Shown here: positions 12,704 to 24,504 of the stretch, one piece after another
How the letters are laid out: each line of letters begins with the position of its first letter
Position numbering within the stretch: the stretch's first letter is position 1
Source of the DNA: Lycium barbarum
Lineage: Eukaryota; Streptophyta; Magnoliopsida; Solanales; Solanaceae
Assembly: GCF_019175385.1 (NCBI RefSeq)
Contig: NC_083345.1
Span: forward strand, 120,965,657-121,029,656
DNA length: 64,000 nt
Direction: 5' to 3'
The notes under the pieces: model-generated
Database searches by the model: none
The model's input: only the letters and a program-made list of their open reading frames with translations
What the model was told of the DNA's origin: nothing
Translations under genes and position numbers: made by a program

Positions 12704-13340
12704 ATGGGTCTCTAAAACCCATAGGTTGATGCATATAAACCGTCTCCTTGAGCTCGCCATGAAGAAATGCATTTTTGACATCCAACTGATGAATGTGCCA
12801 ATGTTTAGATAGAGCTAGACTTAAGACAGTGCGGATCGTTGCTGGCTTCACGACCGGACTGAAAGTCTCACCACAATCAATGTCAACCTGCTGTGTTTTG
12901 CCATCACCTACAAGACGGGCTTTATGCCTCTCAAAATCACCATTCTACTTTTCTTTATAAGTAAAAATCCACATAGACCGAATAACATTCACATTAGGTG
13001 GACGGGGTACCAACTCCCACGTCTTATTTTTAATAAGAGCATCATATTCATCATCCATGGCCAATTTCCAATTCGGGTCACGTAGCGCATCCAACGGTTT
13101 ACGAGGTATGGGGGACTTGGTAACCGCCGCATGTAGATTAAATGGGTGCTTGGGTTTGAAAATCCCGTGCTGACTACGAGTGACCATGCGTGTGTGGGTA
13201 TTGGGCTGGACAGGTGGAGAAATGGTCGAGTTTTGCGGGGTGGTGGGAAGATGGTGAGGGAGAGGGGCGGACTGGTCCTGCGTAGAGGACGATGGAGGCT
13301 GCTGCCCAGGTGGGGAGGGGTCGGCGTGGTCCTGAGTCAC
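12704..13340 (-). pseudogene. Copia integrase-RT linker and RT N-terminal part
   Basis: The minus-strand frame at 13340-12945 carries a Pro/Ser/Gln-rich linker, then TRSQHGIFKPKHPFN and DPNWKLAMDDEYDAL, which are hallmarks of the copia RT entry. It stops just after WIFTYKEK. Past the stop the frame continues with the RT palm start (ARLV, then [18 protein letters not shown]) up to 12704, where copy A is inserted. Confidence 0.85.
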
Positions 13341-13358
13341 GGGCAGCGACGGAGGGGG

Positions 13359-13855
13359 TCAGGGCAGCGGTGGAGGGCTAGCGGCTATATGATGGATCAA
13401 GTAAGGAGAGAGGCCATCATCAAGGAAGTCATAAGAGGTGGGAGCCGGAGTATGGATTTTGGAAAATGGAAATTGAGTCTCATCAAATAAAACGTGACGA
13501 CAAATAATGATTTTATTTGAGGATAAATCAAAACATTTGTAGCCACGATGGTTTGGTGGATATCCCAAAAAGACACATGGAGTTGACCGAGGGTGCAACT
13601 TGTGAATAGTAGTAGACGGAAAAAGGGGATAACATAAACACCCAAAGACTCGGAGATGAGAATAAGATGGTTTCCGTTGGTAAAGGACCTCTAAAGGTGA
13701 TTTGTGACCCAATAGCTTACTTGGTAAAATATTAATGAGATACGTCGCCATTTGCAATGCATGATGCCAAAAAGACGGAGGAATGGAGGCATGAGCAAGA
13801 AGAGTCCGGATGACATTATTTAGTGAACGAATTTTTCTTTCTTGCTTTCCCATTT
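13359..13855 (-). pseudogene. Copia integrase C-terminal part, frameshifted
   Basis: Continues the integrase of the gag-protease frame in another register: NNVIRTLLAHASIPPSFW and SYSHLRVFGCLCYPL, then VFLGYPPNHRGYKCFD, the conserved integrase C-terminal region of copia elements. The shift lies near 13850 at a run of A/T and G. Confidence 0.85.
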
Positions 13856-15834
13856 TGAGAGGATGTATGAGGACACGAAAGACGGAAAGACATCCCATTG
13901 GATGCACAAAATTTTCCGAATTGACTATTAGTATATTCCCTCCCATTATCACATTGGACATTCTTGATAGGACGTTCAAATTGAGTAAGAATATGGGTCT
14001 TAAAATCCATGAATTTTGAGTAAACATCAGATTTTCTAGCCAAAGGGAAAGTCCACAAATAGTTGGTAAAATCATCCAAAAACAGAACATAATAACGATG
14101 GCCCATAGAATTCAAAATTGGAGAAGTCCACAAATCACTATGAATAATGTCAAATGGAAACAAAGTTTCGGAAATAGAACTAGCAAATGGCAACTTAACA
14201 TGTTTACCAAGAACGCAAGAATGACAAATACTAGATGAACTAGAACTATTACATTCAATGCTTTTATTACGCCTAAGAAAATCCAAAATAGAAGCTCCCG
14301 GGTGGCCCAAACGATCATGCCAACGGGTAGAAGACAAGGCAGCAAAAGTCGACGGTGAATTGTTGGAAAATTTGAAGGTGGACAATGGATAGAGAGCACC
14401 CCTACTATTACATCTCATGAGAGCCATCCCCGTCCGGAAATCCTTCGCAGAAAACCCATAAGGATCAAATTCAACACTCACATAGTTATCAGTAGTAAAT
14501 TTACGAACCGATATCAAATTCTTTATGAGTTTTGGCGCATGAAGGACATTGTTTAACAATAAATGAGGGTTCGGGGGAGGCAATTTAGCATGACCACAAT
14601 CTCGAATTGGAATTGAATTACCATTACCAACAACAATGCCAGTATTACGATTGCTCAAATTAAAATAAGACGAGAGAGTACCTTTTGTGGATGTCATATG
14701 GGACGTGGCGCCGGTATCCATATACCAATTCGAATCGGGTTGGTTCAAAATCATCGTGTGCATGGCCGATTCAATATCCGTCGGAGTCCATTGCGTCGGG
14801 GGGCCCGCGGCTGCATATGCCTGTTGCTGTGGTCGTGAGCCCAAAATGCCAGGCTGGGCCAGCGACCTCGGGCTAGACGAAGAAGATGGCGGCTGCCACT
14901 GCTGCTGTGGCCGAGCCCACTGCGTGGTAGGATACGGGCAAGGGGGAGCCCACTGAGGCATCCAACCCCACTGCCACGGTGAGGAGGGTTGTTGCCACTG
15001 CTGCTGGTCACCTGAGGGGCGTCCTCCACGGCGTCGGCTGCCACTGCCGCCGCCCGAACCACGGCCACCGCCGTTATTATTCCCGCCGCTAGAGCCGCGG
15101 TTTTTGTTGTTATTTTTGCCCCGATGATGGTGAGAACGACCAGAATTTTTCAGATGAGAAGAGTCATCAAAATCACGTTTGGAATTAGCCACCATAGCCG
15201 CGGGCGAGTCATCGTGCATTTCAGCCAACGCCTTTTCCTCAAGGCACAAACTTGACCGAGCTTCGGAGAATGGTGGAAGAGGCTTAATTTGGCGGATGTA
15301 GGTACCCAAATTCTTGTATGCCTCTGGGAGTCCAGCCACCAGTTGGAGAACGAGGCGGTTGTCGGTCACCGGAGCCCCCACACTCTTAAGTTGATCGGCC
15401 AAGGTCTTGAGACGTTGGCAATACGCCGAAGCGTTTGGAAAATCTCGCATCTTGACATGAGAGAAATCATGTTCCAAAGCAACGGCACGGGAGTTTTTGT
15501 TGTCTTGAAAAAGATTACGGAGGCGATCCCAGGCCTCCTTTGCCGATAGGTCTTCTTCGATGATTGTATGCAATAAGTCCGTGGAGATGGTTGCAGATAC
15601 CCATTGAAGTACCGTGGCATCCAAAGTGGACCACAACTCCTTTTCGTCGTCGGTGGTAGGAGCCTTCTCCTTTCCGGTTGGCAGAATGTGGGAAAGGACA
15701 CGGTGAGACCGGGCATGAAGTTTGAATAATTCGGCCCAAGCCGAATAATGATCCGTTTCCATCTCAAGAATGATTGGGATGTGATTCTTGATGTTGGAGA
15801 CAGCCAAAGCAGGATGTAACTTGGTGTCTGCCAT
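13816..15834 (-). CDS. Copia gag, protease and integrase N-terminal part
   Basis: An open frame of 672 codons. Residues 1-230 are gag of the UBN2/retrotran-gag type (LWSTLDATVLQWVSATIS, ASAYCQRLKTLADQLK). Residues 240-330 are Gly/Asn/Ser- and then Gln/Trp/Pro-rich. I see no CCHC zinc knuckle, which most copia gags have. The protease active site is WYMDTGATSHM. The integrase zinc region follows (WHDRLGHPG, with CHSC), and the first two catalytic aspartates are in HSDLW and CDNGREY. The frame is lost near 13850, before the catalytic glutamate. It packages and integrates element copies and has no host role. The start ATG lies about 120 bp inside the 5' LTR. Confidence 0.9.
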   Translation of the reverse strand: MADTKLHPALAVSNIKNHIPIILEMETDHYSAWAELFKLHARSHRVLSHILPTGKEKAPTTDDEKELWSTLDATVLQWVSATISTDLLHTIIEEDLSAKEAWDRLRNLFQDNKNSRAVALEHDFSHVKMRDFPNASAYCQRLKTLADQLKSVGAPVTDNRLVLQLVAGLPEAYKNLGTYIRQIKPLPPFSEARSSLCLEEKALAEMHDDSPAAMVANSKRDFDDSSHLKNSGRSHHHRGKNNNKNRGSSGGNNNGGGRGSGGGSGSRRRGGRPSGDQQQWQQPSSPWQWGWMPQWAPPCPYPTTQWARPQQQWQPPSSSSSPRSLAQPGILGSRPQQQAYAAAGPPTQWTPTDIESAMHTMILNQPDSNWYMDTGATSHMTSTKGTLSSYFNLSNRNTGIVVGNGNSIPIRDCGHAKLPPPNPHLLLNNVLHAPKLIKNLISVRKFTTDNYVSVEFDPYGFSAKDFRTGMALMRCNSRGALYPLSTFKFSNNSPSTFAALSSTRWHDRLGHPGASILDFLRRNKSIECNSSSSSSICHSCVLGKHVKLPFASSISETLFPFDIIHSDLWTSPILNSMGHRYYVLFLDDFTNYLWTFPLARKSDVYSKFMDFKTHILTQFERPIKNVQCDNGREYTNSQFGKFCASNGMSFRLSCPHTSSQNGKARKKNSFTK

Positions 15835-15954
15835 TGATGGAAGGGAAGAAAAATGGACGGAAATCGAAGAAGAAGAAGAAGAAAAAGACGTCAGAAAAGT
15901 GGGTAGAGGACGTCGGAGAATTAGGGCAGCGGAAGAGAAGGAAAAGAAACCCTA

Positions 15955-15967
15955 GTATCTGATACCA
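15955..15967 (-). other. Primer binding site for initiator tRNA-Met
   Basis: On the minus strand TGGTATCAGATAC begins directly after the 5' LTR. TGGTATCAGAGC is the usual complement of the 3' end of plant initiator tRNA-Met, so the first ten bases match. Confidence 0.9.
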
Positions 15968-16114
15968 TGAAAGAGATTAATTCCGTGATTGTTCTCATTG
16001 ATTGAGTTGGTAAATATACCATAGTTACAATGTCCTATTAGGATACAAACTATACTAACCTAAAATAGAAGATTTACAAAATATTCTTTTACTACATATT
16101 TACACTATTTATCA
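15968..16114 (-). repeat. 5' LTR of the copia element
   Basis: 147 bp, TGAAAG...TTTATCA in plus orientation, near-identical to 7590-7737. Followed at 16115-16119 by the GTAAC duplication. Confidence 0.92.
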
Positions 16115-16188
16115 GTAACATCAACATATTTTTTTTTATCTCCATCTATGTACTTGGTCGGACTTGGAGCCAAAGGAGTTGGTGCCAT

Positions 16189-17578
16189 GGCCTTCGACGA
16201 GTGAAAAACAGAACTAAACGAATAAGAACTGCAGTAAAACTATAAAAGATTATGAAATAATGGTAAAATGAGTTCCAAAAGGAGCTCACATTATGAAATA
16301 AATAAAAGAAGCAAATCTGGTATCTTTGGTTAAACTTTTAAGATTCTTAGTATTGAACCCAAGTTATGAGTTCATATCTAGAATATTAATTACAATTTTA
16401 GTTGATTTTTTCACAAATTTATGCTTCGTATCAAAAGTATTGGATTCAAATACATCTGGTATCAAAAGACTACATCCGCCATGATCATTTATAAATCAGC
16501 AATATCATTAAAACTAATGATCATGTGTGCAAGTTGCCATTTCGGTCAATTAGATTAGTACTATAGCCTGGTAATTTCAGTTCATATTTAAATTCTTAAT
16601 ACTAAGCAACTTTGTTAATTCGAGATAGAGGTGATACATATATATCAAATTTGTATTGGACTGGATGTCTTTGTAACTAAAATGTTGGGATTTTAACATG
16701 TTTAGGTAGGCCGCAAAAAATATTTCACCCTCCTAGCCGAAATTGTTGCGGCTATTGCAGGTGTGTACATTATGTATAAAAAGTGCAAAACAAGTTTATA
16801 CAGTTATCACACTACTAACTTGTAAGGAAATAAAGATTGAGGTTATTTTTGAGAAATATCACCTTCTAGCCCTTTCTTGTCACTATCCTTAAAAATAATC
16901 ATTGTTATAGAGTTTCAAATTACATAGTATCCTCGGATTTCACTTGTAAAGTTTAAAATTCTATGACGTAACTATTTTTTTTTAATTACAAGAGCTTCAA
17001 AGTAATTATTAATAAATTTTATCTGGTTATTATTTATTATTAGCTTTGTTTGATTGATGTATACTGTAAACATATCATTTTAACTCTTTTAATTTGACAT
17101 CGGCACTCTAGTTAAAGGATTGGGCTTTGTCTGGCCCAAAGGAAAGTCGGACTTGCCCGGGTCATTTGCACTTTTGTTCCTATTTTGTGCTGGTCTTCAA
17201 TTGTGGACGCTCAAGTCAAATAATTTTTTTGCAAGGCATAAATTTATATTTTTGCATAACCATAAGTTATGTCCCGCGTCCTTAAAGAATTTATGCCTCG
17301 CTAGGCATAACTTCGATTTTGAAGGAAAAAAAAATAAAAATCAGTCCATTTGAAGGGCAAAACTTAAATAGCCCATTGGGTCATTTGCACTTAAGTCCCT
17401 CTTTCATGTTGGTCTTTATTTTTTATGGGGAAAGAACATGTATACCCCTTGAAAGCAAATTATTTACACCCTCATGCCCCCTTTACTTTTGATGCCTCCA
17501 AAATATTTACACGTGTTGCCCCCATTTCCATTTCTCTTTTCACGCTGACATCATTATGATTCAGCGCTACATTTTGTT
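16189..17578. other. AT-rich intergenic DNA with a dispersed repeat
   Basis: No coding signal. 17098-17155 repeats 187-245. The phrase GGGTCATTTGCACTT occurs at about 17158 and again at about 17379, and its reverse complement at about 171, suggesting ends of an unidentified repeat family. Confidence 0.5.
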
Positions 17579-17649
17579 GCTTTTTTTTTTTTGGTAACTA
17601 ACTTTGTTGTATTAATCACCAAGTGAAACATTATAAAACCATAACCACA

Positions 17650-18317
17650 CTACCACAGTTGGTTATCCAAAGTGAAAAAAAAATACAAAACATAGATAAA
17701 CTCCTAACCTTCTAGAATTGCAGATGGTGAATTCGAGTTCTGATCCCAGGTGAGGCCTTAACACATGACACAAATGCAATTTCCTTCGCCAGTTCCTTCC
17801 AGTGGCTTCTTCTCTTCTCAAATATACGAGCATTCCTTTCCAGCCATATAACATTGACTACTTGTGCAAATACCAACTTGAATATGGCAGCATGTTGAGA
17901 TTTCCCTTTTGCATTTTGAATAGCCCATTGCAAGTACTGCCTCCAGTTCCCAGCAGAGATGTGTGGTCTATCAACCCACTATAGCATTCGATTCCACAAC
18001 CCCCTAGTGTATTCACATAGCACAAACAAATGCTCTCTATTCTCATTGTGCAGTTGGCATAGAGCATATTTTGGTTCAACATCAAGTCCCTATTGAATCA
18101 ATTTGTCAGTGGTTCTCATTCCACCATCTAAGTGCAGCCACATCACAAATTTAGCTCTTGATCTTGCATCATCCTTGAACATTAGCCCTTTCCACTCCAC
18201 TCTAGGATATGCACCTAACAATTGCAGGTAAGCTTGCCTAATTAAGCTCTTGGAACTAGCAGGATCATATTGTATTTGTGCAGTTAATACTTTTGAACTC
18301 AAAATCTTCCTAATCAT
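17650..18317 (-). pseudogene. LINE C-terminal zf-RVT-like region
   Basis: Fragments read SLIRQAYLQLLGAYPRVEWK, then RSRAKFVMWLHLDGGMRTTD, typical of the cysteine/histidine region after plant LINE reverse transcriptases, and CYVNTLGGCG further on. The frame changes at least twice. Confidence 0.7.
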
Positions 18318-18661
18318 CCAACAAACATGTTGTGGGATGGTACAGGTGCTGAAATCTTGCCCCTTAATGTAATATGTGTGAACCCACTTTATTCATAATT
18401 TGTCCTTTTTGTGCTCTAGGTCCCAGCAACACTTGGAAATGGTAGCCTTATTCCACACCTGTAAATTTGTCACGTTCAAACCCCCACCAGCAATTGGTAT
18501 ACAGACTTTATCCCATGCCAAGAGATAGAGTTCCCCCCCCCCCCCCCCCATACCATACATAGCTTCTGCAAAACCCTTCAATTAGTTTGACTACTTTTTG
18601 TGGGAATGATGAATAATTGTGCAGAATAAGCTTACATACCAAATAATACACTTTGCAGCAA

Positions 18662-19585
18662 TTAGACCCGTCCGGCATGTGGGAGATTTCTAGCTATCCA
18701 AGAGGGTATTCTGGTTGTAATTTTTTCTATTAGAGGTTGCCACTGTGTTATGGTGAGCTTCTTGGTAGACAATGGGGCACCAAGATACTTGAATGGTAAT
18801 TCACCTCTTGAAAGTTGGAGTTGATCCAGTATCTGGTCTTGTATACTTTGTTGCACTCCTCCAAAATATATAGAGCTTTTACTCATGTTTGCCTTTAATC
18901 CTTATACCCTGGAGAACTTGGTGAAACATTGAAACATAGCCAGTACAGATGGCCCATCTCCTCTTGCAAATAGCAAAAGATCATCCACAAAACTTAAGTG
19001 TGTAATGCCCAATTTTGCACATCTTGGGTGGTATTTATACTCCTTGACTATCTTCAAATCTACCAATGCTCTACTAAGACACTCCACTACTACTCCAAAC
19101 AAGAAATGTGACATGGGATCACCCTGTCTAAGCCCTTTAGCAGCATGAAATGGTTGAGTTGGTTCTCCATTAATCAACATAGAGTAGTTTACTGTTTGTA
19201 TGCATTCCATCACCCAGGAAGTATGCAATTCTGAAAAGCCTAATTCCTCCAGCATTTGTTGTATAAACACCCACTTCACAGAGTCATAAGCCTTTTGCAA
19301 GTCTATCTTCAGCATACGTCTCGCAGAAATGTGCTTTCTAGCATAGGATTTGACCAATTCATGTTCTAATATGATATTGTCTAATATTCTTATTCCAAGA
19401 GTAAACCTAACATGGGCTTCACATATAACACTAACTATAAACTGTTGCATTCTTACTGCTAGAACTTTGGCTATAAGCTTGTATAAGACTGTACAAGACG
19501 CAATGGGTCTCAATTCCTTCACAGTTTTAGGACTAGGAACCTTGGGAACAAGGGTAATGGATGTATAGTTGATTGCTTTGTACAT
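18662..19585 (-). pseudogene. LINE reverse transcriptase
   Basis: The 227-codon frame holds the fingers/palm motifs TLVPKVPSPKTVKELRPIA, then KIDLQKAYDSV, GLRQGDPMSHFLF and the catalytic FVDD in LSFVDDLLLF. After a break at 18902 the thumb continues (SKSSIYFGGV, LPFKYLGAPLS). RT_nLTR family. Upstream NAFF-type region is interrupted by stops. It copies the LINE RNA at a nicked target. Non-functional here. Confidence 0.9.
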
Positions 19586-20343
19586 TTTACCTGTTGTGAA
19601 GAATTCTTGTACTGCCTCAATTACATCCCGTTTAATTACGTGTTAGGTTTTCATAAAAAAGAAAGCATTAAACGCATCAACACCTAGTGCTTTGTCATCA
19701 CCTATAGATAGCAAACCCTAATAAATTTTTTGTTCAGTGACTGGTGCACACAGCATGATTATCTGTTGCTGGTTCAGAACTGGGCCATTTTCCATGATTA
19801 GTTTATCCACTGTTGGTCATGTCCTATTAGAGGATCCCAGCAATGACATGCAGAATTTAACAATCTCCTCTTGGATTTCCCAGGTCTAGTCAGTCTGCTG
19901 CCAATTAGTGCCATAAGTTCACTTATCTGCTTCCTCTGAGTCCTGTCTTTAATAACAATAGAAAAATATTTGGAGTTGGAGTCTCCAAGTTGAATCCATT
20001 TTGATCTAGCTTTCTGTCTTAAAGCATTCTCCTCAATTATTACTCATTTCTCCAAATTCTACATAGTTCTTTTTTCCATTTCAATCAAATCATCAGTGCA
20101 TTGTGTATATAGCTGTTTTTGAATATCATTGAGGTCATTTCTGGCCTTGTCAATCTTATGATGGATGAATTTATAATGCTCAGTGTTCAGCTTCCTCAAA
20201 TCAGGCTTAAGTTGCTTGAGTTTTTGCCAAACTTTCACCATCCTCCCATTTGCCCTTGTAGCACTCCACATCTGTTGTACTGTCTCTATAAAATCTACAT
20301 GATCAACCCAGATTTTAAAGAATTTGAAAGAATTTTTAGGAGT

Positions 20344-20583
20344 CTAGGTTGCCTTTGTGAGGTTCAGCTGTATAGGGGAGTGATCAGAGATATGGGGCAG
20401 TCCATAAACAGTAGGGACATGTCCCCATTGCATTACTCGTTCTTGGTTACCAAACATTCTATCCAACCTGCTATGAATTCTGTCTATTCCACTTTGCTTA
20501 TTACACCAAGTGTAGTCCCCTCTCCGGATTAATTCATTGACAAGGAGGCTTTGCAAACACTCAGTGTAAAAGTCACCACCCAA
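20344..20583 (-). pseudogene. LINE endonuclease C-terminal part
   Basis: KPWILGGDF, then RRGDYTWCNKQSG, IHSRLDRM and the terminal HISDHSPIQL correspond to the exonuclease/endonuclease/phosphatase fold of APE-type LINE endonucleases, including the catalytic SDH motif. The N-terminal half is missing or lost past the MITE at 20632. Confidence 0.85.
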
Positions 20584-20631
20584 GATCCATGGTTTATTTA
20601 CCGCTGCAACACTTCAACAAGTTTTTGCCAT

Positions 20632-20805
20632 CAGGAGCGGAGCTAGCATAGTATTCGGGGTTTCGACTGAACCCAGTAACTTTGGTCTAAAAGCCTGTAT
20701 TTGTCTGAAAAATTTAAATGTGTATAAATTATTAATTTAGAACCTACTAACTTAAACGAATTAGAATCTCGAACCCACAAGCTTTGAGTCCTGGCTCCGC
20801 CTTTG
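20632..20805. mobile_element. hAT-type MITE, 174 bp
   Basis: Starts CAGGAGCGGAGCTAGC and ends GGCTCCGCCTTTG. Flanks are TTTGCCAT (20624-20631) and TTTGCTAT (20806-20813), 7 of 8 matching. Its ends resemble those of the MITEs at 7374 and 39166 but its interior is different. Confidence 0.8.
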
Positions 20806-21671
20806 TTTGCTATTGTCTTTTCACGTGCAAGGCTTGACTTTTTCCTTTGACAATTCATCAGTAAATAGCATAAACTATGCAAAAGATCCACTAAAACACG
20901 CTACAACCAAAACAAATATCATATTCCATGCCTAAAAAGTAGGTATTGAATTCATGCTCATTTTAAGGGCTAGTTAATTGTTTTATTTCTAAAGAAAAGG
21001 TGGACTAATTGGGGCCATACCCATTTTCTTTTCTTCTGAATTCAAATTTGGAATTTTGGATAATGCACATTATTTCTACGCGTTACATATTCAATTTAGA
21101 ATAATTTATTTGTTTTTAATTTTTTTTTTACTTTTTGACATTTTTTTTTAACAATAGTATATGTGAATATATCTTATTGTAATTAAGTTTATAGTGTAAA
21201 TACAATTCGTATATTTAGTATAATAAATGTATGAACACTATATATAATATTGATGGAATATTAACATTATACACACACACACTTCGTATATTTGGTATAA
21301 TAAATGTATGAACAATATATATAATATATTGATGAAAATTAGCATTATATAAAGTAGTTACATTATAATATACTTGAAATTATTAATGATTCTTTTTAAA
21401 CAAAGCTGTCAGCACAAAAATAAAATTTAAAAAAAATATATATCAGAAAAATTGGGGGTTTGGGGGTTTGGGGGGGGGGGGGGGGGGGGAAGGGACATTA
21501 TGGAAGAGAGAGAAGAGAGTAAGTGCATAAAAGTGTAATTAATGGAAATTATCTCATTAATTAATGCAGAGGGTTAGCTATAAATAGAGTTTATTATTGT
21601 ATTTATTTTTTTCTTTTCAAAAGTTATATTTGTTATACAATGTGCTATATTTGTTACTTTTAAAAAGATAT
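20806..21671. other. AT-rich intergenic DNA with a G-tract
   Basis: No coding signal. A tract of the form GGGGGTTT repeated, then 20 G in a row, lies at 21454-21489 and could form a G-quadruplex. A short sequence with ATAATAAATGTATGAACA is duplicated around 21220-21320. Confidence 0.6.
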
Positions 21672-21875
21672 TGTTATAAATATTATTTATTATTGTGGAT
21701 GTCTATCTTTAGGAGAAATATTAGGGTTAGTGACTTTGGAATAAAGTGACTTTTTCCCTATAAATATAGAGGTTCCCCTTCATTGTAAATCAATCTCTAA
21801 CAAGAGAAATAAAGAATTGCTCTCTTCTCTCCTTCTCTACAAATATTCTTATTCTTTCTTTATTATTTTATAACA
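21672..21875 (+). repeat. 5' LTR of the hairpin-rich copia
   Basis: 204 bp, TGTTATAAATATT...TTATAACA. CCTATAAATATAGAGG inside (about 21757-21773) is a probable TATA box, also present in the 3' LTR. Confidence 0.9.
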
Positions 21876-21893
21876 CGTTATCAGCACGAGACT
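21876..21893 (+). other. Probable primer binding site
   Basis: CGTTATCAGCACGAGACT follows the 5' LTR. TATCAG matches part of the initiator tRNA-Met complement but the rest differs, so the primer tRNA is uncertain. Confidence 0.45.
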
Positions 21894-24504
21894 CTAATCA
21901 ATTGAGAAATTGAATAATGTTATAAGGTTGCCGAGTGTTTCCCATAAGAAGGATGACCCAGTACAAAGGTTATAGCAACAACATTTATGCGGCCATCAAC
22001 GGGATTTGTTATCAATCAAATCCTATTATCATATTGCTCCAGATGAGTTAAGGTAAGTAATGCCTTGGATTAATACCCTTTTGGACTATTTGATTGGATA
22101 AATTTCTTTCGTTATTAATCCATTACATGGTATCATTTACATACATGTATATCATACTTTGTATATTATATTAAAAGAAGTACTGGAAGTACTCTTGTAG
22201 AATATGCAAGAAATATTTGACCACTCGCAGTGGTAAATACTTTCATAGGCTTATCATGATTATAAAGGAAGATATGTTAGAGAAACATTCTCTGTATTTA
22301 TACTTCGATTTGCTTCTGAAGTAGCAATATCCTAAAAGAGGTTATAAGCGATCATAATTTTATATGGTTAAGGCGCATTCAGATGATTATGTTCCATTCT
22401 TGAAGAATGAGATCTTTTGATAAATGTTATAAACACAGATCCATTCCCTGAAGTGAATGTGATGATATTTAGTAAAGATTGTAAATACATACGTGTTTTT
22501 GGCTATGAAAATATCACGACTCACCTCTTGAAAAGACAGAATAATATTCTGAATATTCTATGTTTTACTCCTGAAGTAGTAAAATTTTAAACGAATCTTA
22601 AAGTAGTAAAATTCGAAATTTACTCCTGAAGCAATAAGACATCGAACTTTATTCTTGAAGTAGTAAATCTGAAATTTACTCCCGAAGTAGTAAGACTGAA
22701 ATTTACTTTCGAATTAGTAGAACTATGAGATTCTTCCTCTGTCAATTGAGATTATCTATTTTAGCCAAATATATCTTCTTTAAGAGTTAATTAATTTATT
22801 TTTTTATCCAGGACAAGGTAAGTTTCCTCTAAAGTTATTCGCGTAACGCAGCTACACATTTTCGTATGTGAGATCTGCTTTATGTTATGCTCATTATTTT
22901 CTCACGTTCAAATAAGGATGACAATTTTATGATTAATATATTATTGTACTAGTTACCGGATGACTTCTTTAAAATATTTTACCTGATGACTTTTACCAAT
23001 CATAGATAAATCACAAACTTTACATAGTTAACTTAGCTAATATGTTATTTACTTGTCATGTTGTTTTAATACTTGGCTCTCTGTCCAAGACAAAAAAAAA
23101 AAAAAAAAAAAAGGTCAAAATCCAAGCATGCCAACTAGTTATAAGGCTTGATTGTTTGCCAATTCTCCTTCTGTATGGCTGGTTACTAAAATTATGTGCG
23201 CTGTAAAGTTTTTGCAAATATTCCAGTAACTTATTGATAGATAGTGATCAATCGATATTGTTATATCTATATTATGGGATTATGATCAATTAATAAAGTG
23301 TATATAGATCATTGTATTGAAACTATGTCAGTCTTGTTTCTTTACGCTATTATCCTAATATTTTCTAACTTGAATATTTTCTTTGGTAACTCTTCATTGT
23401 TCAAATTTATCAAAGTTTCAGTTTGTAGCTATTGAAAATTAAGTATAAGGCTCATCTAAATGACTAGATTTCATTTCCCAAAGTGAATGAAGAAATATCA
23501 CAACACACCTCCTGAAGAGATAAAATAACAAAGGATATAGATATTATTTTGTGGTATGAAAGTCATTGCTGCACGTACCTGTCGTACGTCAAATTATCTT
23601 GGATACCTTTATAACGTATCATTCCAAGGGATTTTGTAGAATATTTTCTATTATAACCACATTGATATAGCATTGGTTAGTTGTTATTGATTTTCCTGAA
23701 GGAAATAATAAATTCATATATTTTTCTTGATCAAGGATGTAATTTTATGTGGTCACCGCTAAAATACAAAATATTTAGATGTTAATAGCGAATCTCCCTG
23801 AAGGAGATGTTTGAAATACTGAAGTTTAGAGCATAATGTTTATTGTTAGTTATTTATGAATTTATTATCTTTAAAAGTAAATTTGTTTACTGTATTCTTA
23901 CATGACATCAAAAAGATCATCAAATTCTCTTTCGTGACACTAGCAGTGTCTAAGCAATATTTGATAGTGCAAAATTAGTGACCAAGGTCTCCAGAAGAGC
24001 TTAATTATTTGTGCACAAGAATCATGACCCAGCAGTGTCCAAACAATATATGATTATGGAAAGCATATTGAAAGCTCCTGAAGAGTTTATCTATTATTAT
24101 GTCATTCTTCTTGTATTGCAATATAAAAAAGTTGTTATGATCGAAATACAAGTTGTAGTAAACCCGAAGTTTACTGATAAAAATGATCAATACTACAAAG
24201 GATTGGAAGATTGAATATCTTCAAGTTACTACGGGTAAGAAATATATTTATGAAAGGTTGCCCGATTTGTACTACAAATATAAGCATGATGAATCACATG
24301 AACAATAAACCAGAAGTTTATATTGATATAAAATTCATGTCATAGTAAACCAGAAGTTTACTAAAACAAATAGCACATGACATGGTAAACTTAAAGTTTA
24401 CTAGTATAAATAATTTTACTAGTCGGCATGAGCGATTTGATCATCCCGATTCAAATATGATGTGAAGATTGAGTATTTGACATATATTGAAGAACTAGAA
24501 GATT

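Larger units (their letters stand above)
7590..16114 (-). mobile_element. Ty1/copia retrotransposon, short LTRs, target duplication GTAAC
   Basis: The element runs right to left. LTRs of 148 and 147 bp (7590-7737, 15968-16114) differ by about two substitutions and one indel. GTAAC flanks it at 7585-7589 and 16115-16119. The interior has gag, protease, integrase, reverse transcriptase and RNase H in copia order. It is disabled by a solo LTR in the RT (8876-12698), frameshifts near 13850 and 8195, and stops near 12945 and 8807. Similar LTRs and a largely readable polyprotein point to a fairly recent insertion, yet the nested LTR shows it has been followed by another round. Confidence 0.93.
7306..16188 (-). 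pseudogene. Unidentified host-like coding exon broken by a copia element and a MITE
   Basis: An ATG in a good context (GCCATGGC, minus strand, 16188) opens a frame beginning MAPTPLAPSPTKYIDGD and running to 16115. The copia element 7590-16114 interrupts it at its GTAAC duplication. On the far side the same frame continues at 7584 (TSKIVSSSDVE). It is interrupted again by the MITE 7374-7553 at its 8-bp duplication, then continues GHQRFPQTLAQ to TGA at 7306-7308. Counting each target duplication once, the pieces join in one frame of about 54 codons. The CAAG/GTGGGC near 7332 could instead be a splice donor. I do not recognise the protein. The open frame across two independent insertion sites is the main argument that it was real coding sequence. 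Confidence 0.38.
17579..20631 (-). mobile_element. L1-type LINE, decayed, poly(A) at left
   Basis: Minus-strand order is endonuclease (20583-20344), linker (20271-20059), reverse transcriptase (19585-18662), then a C-terminal zf-RVT-like region (18317-17650), ending in a T run on the plus strand (17580-17593) that is the poly(A) tail. This is the order of plant L1 elements. Several stops and frameshifts break it. The 5' side is cut by the MITE at 20632. A VYA-like stretch beyond the MITE hints that the endonuclease continued further. I found no convincing target duplication. Confidence 0.85.
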
